A stretch of DNA of 64,000 nt from Emcibacter sp. SYSU 3D8. Its GTDB lineage: Bacteria > Pseudomonadota > Alphaproteobacteria > SMXS01. The position numbers and the translations under genes are program-made. The first letter of the stretch is position 1; each line of letters begins with the position of its first letter. The notes under the pieces were generated by a model. It was not told the origin of the DNA and did not search any database. It was given only the letters and a program-made list of their open reading frames with translations. The stretch is from the NCBI RefSeq assembly GCF_039655875.1, contig NZ_JBBYXK010000002.1:744001-808000 (forward strand). The letters run 5' to 3'. This document shows positions 60,245 through 64,000 of the stretch, in pieces.

Positions 60245-60304
60245 TGATCCGGTAGGATCCGGTCTGTATTCGCCGCCAGGGTCCTGCCGGCAACCGGGGT
60301 GGCC

Positions 60305-61009
60305 ATGGCAGCCAAGGAATCATCGAAGCGCCCAACCAAACTCGTCATCTTCGACGTAGACGGCACGCTGGTCGACAGCGAGGCCTTCATCGTCGAGACC
60401 CAGCGGCGCACCTTCTTCGCCCACGGGCTGACGCCGCCTTCAGCGGCGCAGGGATTGTCGCTGATCGGCCTGTCCCTGCCGGAATGGGTCGCGCGGCTCG
60501 CCGGCCCGGACGCGCCCGTCGACGCCATGGTCGGCACCTACCGCCGGTTCATGGGCACGCTGCGCAACGATCCGCAATATCGCGAGGTGCTGTATCCGGG
60601 CATCGGGGCGCTGCTGGCCCGGCTGGCCGCGCGCCGCGATATCGCGCTGGGCCTTGCCACCGGGCACCAGATGGCCAGCCTCGGCGAGCTGGTCAGCATC
60701 TTCGGCTGGCACGGCCTGTTCCGCACGGTCCAGACCCCTGACACCGCGCCGTCCAAGCCCGATCCGGGCATGATCCTGAATGCCATGCGAGTAACCGGCG
60801 CGGCGCCGGCCGACACCGTGATGATCGGCGACAGCACCTTCGACATGGTCATGGCCCGGGATGCCGGAGTCAGCGCCATCGGTGTGTCGTGGGGCTACAA
60901 TCCGCCCGACGTGCTGTATGCCGCAGGTGCCGAACGGGTGGTTGATTCCGCGGAGGCGCTGCGCTTTCTGCTCGAGGCCCGGTTTCCGCCGGCGGGAGAG
61001 GGTGGATGA
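60305..61009 (+). CDS. HAD family hydrolase (phosphoglycolate-phosphatase-like)
   Basis: 234 residues. Nucleophile motif FDVDGTLVDSE, motif II/III region LATGHQMASLGEL, and motif IV MIGDSTFDMVMARDAGVSAIGVSWGY. Sequence is close to Gph and beta-phosphoglucomutase-like HADs. GTG 60299 and ATG 60305 are both possible; the ATG is used. Overlaps the methyltransferase gene by 4 bp. Confidence 0.88.
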   Translation: MAAKESSKRPTKLVIFDVDGTLVDSEAFIVETQRRTFFAHGLTPPSAAQGLSLIGLSLPEWVARLAGPDAPVDAMVGTYRRFMGTLRNDPQYREVLYPGIGALLARLAARRDIALGLATGHQMASLGELVSIFGWHGLFRTVQTPDTAPSKPDPGMILNAMRVTGAAPADTVMIGDSTFDMVMARDAGVSAIGVSWGYNPPDVLYAAGAERVVDSAEALRFLLEARFPPAGEGG

Positions 61010-61602
61010 GAGACGAGGCTACGCTGCAATTCTATGCCGACCAGGCGTCGGCCTATGTGGCGGGCACGCGCCGCGCCCCCGCCGCCCGCCTTGCCGGCTT
61101 CCTCGCGCGTCTGGCGCCCGGTGCGGCGATCCTGGAGCTGGGTTGCGGCGGCGGCGTGGACGCGGCCGAGATGCTGATGCGGGGCTTTGCCGTGGATGCC
61201 ACCGATGGTTCGCCGGAAATGGCGCGCGAGGCCCGGATGCGGCTCGGCCGCCGGGTGCGGGTGATGGCGTTCGACGCGCTGGACGCCGAGGGCGGGTACG
61301 ATGCGGTCTGGGCGAATGCGTGTCTGCTCCATGTGCCCATGGCGGACCTGCCCGGCGTGCTGGCACGCATCCATAGGGCGCTCAAGCCGGCTGGATTGTT
61401 TTACGCGGGCTACAAGTCCGGTGCCGGCGAGGGCCGCGACGGGCTGGGCCGCTACTACAATTTTCCCGGCCGCGAGGCGCTGGCCGCGGCCTATGGGCAG
61501 GCCGCTCATTGGGCTGAACTGGAGATGGAGGAGTCGCATGGCAAGGGCTATGACGGCGTCGACACGCCGTGGCTTCACGTCCTGGCGCGGCGGGCGGGAT
61601 GA
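61006..61602 (+). CDS. Class I SAM-dependent methyltransferase
   Basis: 198 residues. Motif I ILELGCGGGVDAAEMLMRG, acidic loop ATDGSPEMAREARMRLG and DAVWANACLLHVP. Typical small-molecule methyltransferase fold; no clue to the acceptor. Coupled to the HAD gene. Confidence 0.88.
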   Translation: MRDEATLQFYADQASAYVAGTRRAPAARLAGFLARLAPGAAILELGCGGGVDAAEMLMRGFAVDATDGSPEMAREARMRLGRRVRVMAFDALDAEGGYDAVWANACLLHVPMADLPGVLARIHRALKPAGLFYAGYKSGAGEGRDGLGRYYNFPGREALAAAYGQAAHWAELEMEESHGKGYDGVDTPWLHVLARRAG

Positions 61603-61704
61603 CGGGAGTTTTCATATCATGGCAATAATTATTCCCATGAACTGTATAATTCGCTAAAAGGTAGTTATTGTCATCACTTAAGGCACCTTCTTGAGAAGTA
61701 ATCG
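61603..61704. other. AT-rich interval before the recombinase-like gene
   Basis: About 102 bp markedly richer in A/T than its surroundings, with AATAATTATT palindrome (61624-61633) and TATAAT at 61645-61650. It may carry the promoter of the next gene or a junction of foreign DNA. Confidence 0.45.
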
Positions 61705-62361
61705 ATGAAATTCATTGCCTATTTCCGCCGCGCGGTTCGGCGCAATCTCGACGTGCTGACCCAGCGCGAGGCGGTTCGGCGCAAGCTCGGCAGCGATGCC
61801 ATGCTGGAATTCACCGAGGTGGAAATCGGCCGCAGGGGCGAGCGTCCCGAATTGATCCGGGCGCTCGACGCCTGCCGCGAACACAAGGCGAGCCTGCTGG
61901 TCGCCACCATGGACGGACTCAGCCGCGACCGTCTGTTCCTGCGCGCGCTGGCCGACGCGGGCGTGATGGTCGCGTTTTGCGACTTCCCCGTGCCCGACGG
62001 CGCCGGCGGGCGATTCACCCTGCAGATGATGGCCCAGGTCGCCGAGCTGGAATCCGGCATCGCCAGCCGGCGTACCAAGGCGGCGCTGCGCGCCCGGGTG
62101 GAAAACGGCGGGCAATGGGACCGCAATGCCCGCCACCATCTGGTGCCCGGCGCGGGTCAGGCCGCGGCGGTGCGCGCGATCCGCGAGCGGGCCGATGCCC
62201 ACGCCGCGCAGGTCATCGGCATCATTCGTCCGCTCGCCGACCAGGGACTCACCCTCGCGGCCATCGCCGACACGCTGAATGCGCGCGGCGTCCCGACCGC
62301 GCGGCGCGGCCGCTGGACGCCCACATCGGTGAAGCGGGTGCTGGACAGAATCGGCAAATAG
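61705..62361 (+). CDS. Serine-recombinase-like protein lacking the catalytic serine
   Basis: 218 residues. Overall layout matches small resolvases of alphaproteobacteria: FTEVEIGRRGERPELIRALDACREHKASLLVATMDGLSRD, then QVAELESGIASRRTKAALRAR, and a C-terminal recombinase-type helix ending TLNARGVPTARRGRWTPTSVKRVL. The usual YxRVSTxxQ segment instead reads YFRRAVRRN, so Ser is absent. In MDGLSRD the Arg after Asp (R68 in gamma-delta resolvase) is Gly. DNA strand cutting seems lost. Confidence 0.8.
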   Translation: MKFIAYFRRAVRRNLDVLTQREAVRRKLGSDAMLEFTEVEIGRRGERPELIRALDACREHKASLLVATMDGLSRDRLFLRALADAGVMVAFCDFPVPDGAGGRFTLQMMAQVAELESGIASRRTKAALRARVENGGQWDRNARHHLVPGAGQAAAVRAIRERADAHAAQVIGIIRPLADQGLTLAAIADTLNARGVPTARRGRWTPTSVKRVLDRIGK

Positions 62362-62367
62362 AGCCGG

Positions 62368-62973
62368 TCAGTTGCCGGCCTTGCGCATATGGGCCTTGAG
62401 GGCGGCCAGCATGTCTGCGGCGCGGCGCTCGTCCTCGCCGTGGGACAGCAGCGCCAGGACATGGGCCAGGAAGCCCGGCTCCGCCAGCTCCTGGAAGGTC
62501 AGGGTCACCAGCGCGCCGCCGCGCGGCGCCGGGTCGATGGTCACCCGGTAGGCGCCCATGCCGCCGCCGTCATGGTCGTGCTCCGGGGTAGCCGGCACAG
62601 GGGCCGGGGCGCCGCCGGCCACCACCGCAGGCGACAGGGCGAACAGCACCTCGCGCTGCGCCGCATCGGCCGGTCCATAGGTCATGCAGCCCGCGCCGAG
62701 TTTCCTGCCGGTCCAGCAGAGCGTGGGCCGGTCACCGGCATCATGGGTTGCGAACACGGCGGTACGGTCGGCGCGCTTCCAGCCCGACCAGCCGGGAAAG
62801 GCGGCCGGATCGGTCACCACCCGGTAGATCTCGGCGGGGGCTCGGTTGATGGTCAGCGATGTGACGGCATCTCCCGAGGTCTGCACGAACGCGCGCCACA
62901 GGGCCACGCCCGTCATGACCACGCAGAACGCGACGAACAGGCCGGCGATGCCTTTCAGGATCGTTCTGGTCAT
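62368..62973 (-). CDS. SRPBCC (START-like) domain protein
   Basis: 201 residues. One N-terminal membrane helix (about 5-27) then an SRPBCC fold: SLTINRAPAEIYRVVTDPAAFPGWSGW. Similar to polyketide-cyclase/coenzyme-Q-binding-like proteins; ligand unknown. The His/Asp-rich loop PEHDHDGGG in the middle is unusual. Convergent with the recombinase-like gene. Confidence 0.78.
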   Translation of the reverse strand: MTRTILKGIAGLFVAFCVVMTGVALWRAFVQTSGDAVTSLTINRAPAEIYRVVTDPAAFPGWSGWKRADRTAVFATHDAGDRPTLCWTGRKLGAGCMTYGPADAAQREVLFALSPAVVAGGAPAPVPATPEHDHDGGGMGAYRVTIDPAPRGGALVTLTFQELAEPGFLAHVLALLSHGEDERRAADMLAALKAHMRKAGN

Positions 62974-63072
62974 GCAATTCCCCTCGACCGAAGCGCCGCA
63001 GCATACAGGAAAACCGGTGCGGTGCCTGACGCCAATCGCTATCGTTCGGACGGGTCACAAGGGGAGAAAAGC

Positions 63073-63885
63073 ATGAGACCGCTGGCGATTCACCAGATTA
63101 CCGCCATGGAAGCCTCGCCGCCCGACCTGCTGACCATCGCCGGCCAGACCGGCTGCCAGCACGCCTGCGTCTTCGTCCACCTGCCCTCGCCGAACGTGCC
63201 GTTTCCCGCGGTGACCAGGGCGATGATCCCCGAGATGCAGGCGCGCATGGCCTCGACCGGCGCCACCGTCTCCAACATCGAATATTTTCCGCTGACCGAG
63301 GATGTGGACCTGGACGCGTTTCTCTACGCGCTCGATATCGGCGCCGAGCTTGGCGCGCACCGGCTGGTCACCCATATCCACGACCACGACGACAATCGCG
63401 CCGCCGATAATCTGGCCCGGCTGTCGGCGCTGGCCGCCGAGCGCAATCTGGCGGTCGGACTGGAATTCATGGGCCTGACGCCGGCCTGCGCCTCCATCGC
63501 CCGTGCGGTCCGGTTCATCGATCTGGCGGGCAAGCCCGCCAACGCCGGCATCGCCATCGACTGCCTGCACCTGGTGCGCACCGGCGGCACGCCCGCCGAC
63601 GTGGCCGCGCTGGCGGCCGACTATTTCAGCTACGCCCAGCTCTGCGACGGGCCGGACCTGTCGGTACAGGACGATTATCTGCCCGAGGCCATGAACCGCA
63701 TGGTGCCGGGCGAGGGTGTGTTCCCCATCGCCGCGATCCTCGACGCCCTGCCCGGGGCGACCGCTGTCGACGTGGAGGTGCCCTCCACGACCGGCCAGCA
63801 GCAGGGTATCTCCGCGCTGGACCGAGCCAGGCGGGCGGTCGAGGCGGGACGGCGGCTGCTGGATGCGGCCCGGCCGAGCCGCTAG
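63073..63885 (+). CDS. Xylose-isomerase-like TIM-barrel protein
   Basis: 270 residues from ATG 63073, behind GGGGAGAAAA. Sugar-phosphate isomerase/epimerase fold: metal ligand candidates include GLEFMGL (Glu), DCLHLVRTGG (Asp and His), LCDGPDL and DVEVPS. The specific substrate cannot be inferred. Confidence 0.85.
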   Translation: MRPLAIHQITAMEASPPDLLTIAGQTGCQHACVFVHLPSPNVPFPAVTRAMIPEMQARMASTGATVSNIEYFPLTEDVDLDAFLYALDIGAELGAHRLVTHIHDHDDNRAADNLARLSALAAERNLAVGLEFMGLTPACASIARAVRFIDLAGKPANAGIAIDCLHLVRTGGTPADVAALAADYFSYAQLCDGPDLSVQDDYLPEAMNRMVPGEGVFPIAAILDALPGATAVDVEVPSTTGQQQGISALDRARRAVEAGRRLLDAARPSR

Positions 63886-63909
63886 ACGGCAAGGCTCAAG
63901 ACACAGGGA

Positions 63910-63944
63910 GACCGGCGCGCTGCCCAATGGCATCCGCGCCGGTC
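63910..63944. terminator. Perfect stem-loop behind the isomerase gene
   Basis: GACCGGCGCG, a 15-base loop, CGCGCCGGTC: a 10-bp perfect stem between the isomerase stop and a minus-strand stop at 63963. No T tract, possibly bidirectional. Confidence 0.5.
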
Positions 63945-63962
63945 CAGGTCCGTCCCACGTCG

Positions 63963-64000
63963 TCAGCGGCCGATATAGATGCCGAAGCCGGGCTGGGAAT
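63963..64000 (-). CDS. C-terminus of a minus-strand gene (partial)
   Basis: Twelve codons plus stop at the window edge, ending SQPGFGIYIGR. Too short to identify. The convergent hairpin at 63910-63944 and the stop position support a real gene 3' end. Confidence 0.4.
   Translation of the reverse strand, partial: SQPGFGIYIGR

Overview
The window reads as a replication-origin region of a high-GC alphaproteobacterial chromosome. Gene order is the main evidence. On the left are leuS-lptE-holA, parB-parA-rsmG-mnmG-mnmE and rho-hemJ-hemE. A 377-bp non-coding gap follows, then ppsR-maf-aroE-coaE-dnaQ, secB/fxsA, timA-mltA-smr, hslVU and the his cluster. The hemE/ppsR gap is where the chromosomal origin lies in Caulobacter and relatives. 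Here the gap holds DnaA-box-like sites, a dense cluster of GANTC (CcrM-type) sites and an AT-rich tract. Two perfect parS sites (TGTTTCACGTGAAACA) lie 11-13 kb away, next to parAB. Genus or order cannot be fixed from sequence reading alone.

Layout. 1-3872: leuS (5' end outside the window), lptE and holA, on +. 3900-9675: parB, parA, rsmG, mnmG and mnmE on -, with parS inside rsmG and between mnmG and mnmE. 9672-16329: an accessory block (thioredoxin-like ferredoxin, DUF6489, YyaL-type protein, alkyltransferase, DUF1003, dienelactone hydrolase, quinone oxidoreductase, coaA) lying between mnmE and rho. 16372-19401: rho, hemJ and hemE. 19402-19778: predicted oriC. 19779-33616: conserved housekeeping genes and hisB-DUF2628-hisH-hisA-hisF-hisE-HIT. 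33727-38621: ECF sigma factor, TetR regulator, TonB-dependent receptor and PhyH-type dioxygenase. 38643-42871: adenosine kinase family, EI24 protein, nth, DUF2244 and dapB. 42980-50286: chaperone genes dnaJ, dnaK, grpE and hrcA, interrupted by DUF985, pyrE and two poorly known ORFs. 50410-56673: rph-rdgB-hemW, LpoA-like lipoprotein, rsmI-yraN and gshB. 56683-58234: an ArsR-arsenate reductase fusion and a VOC protein, bounded on the right by a second, diverged copy of the gshB 3' end. 58319-64000: lipoprotein phosphoesterase, lipase-like hydrolase, HAD phosphatase, methyltransferase, degenerate serine recombinase, SRPBCC protein and a xylose-isomerase-fold protein.

How the parts fit. ParA, ParB and the two parS sites form a chromosome segregation module beside the predicted origin. 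Genes flanking the origin point away from it on both sides, so they are co-directional with the forks. The accessory block at 9.7-16.3 kb and the arsenic cassette at 56.7-58.2 kb look like later insertions. A composite terminal-inverted-repeat element occurs twice in opposite orientation (46741-46887, 52904-53042). No tRNA, rRNA, CRISPR array, intact IS element or prophage was seen. The most notable non-gene structures are the oriC gap, the parS pair, the paired ArsR-type operator and the gshB-tail duplication.
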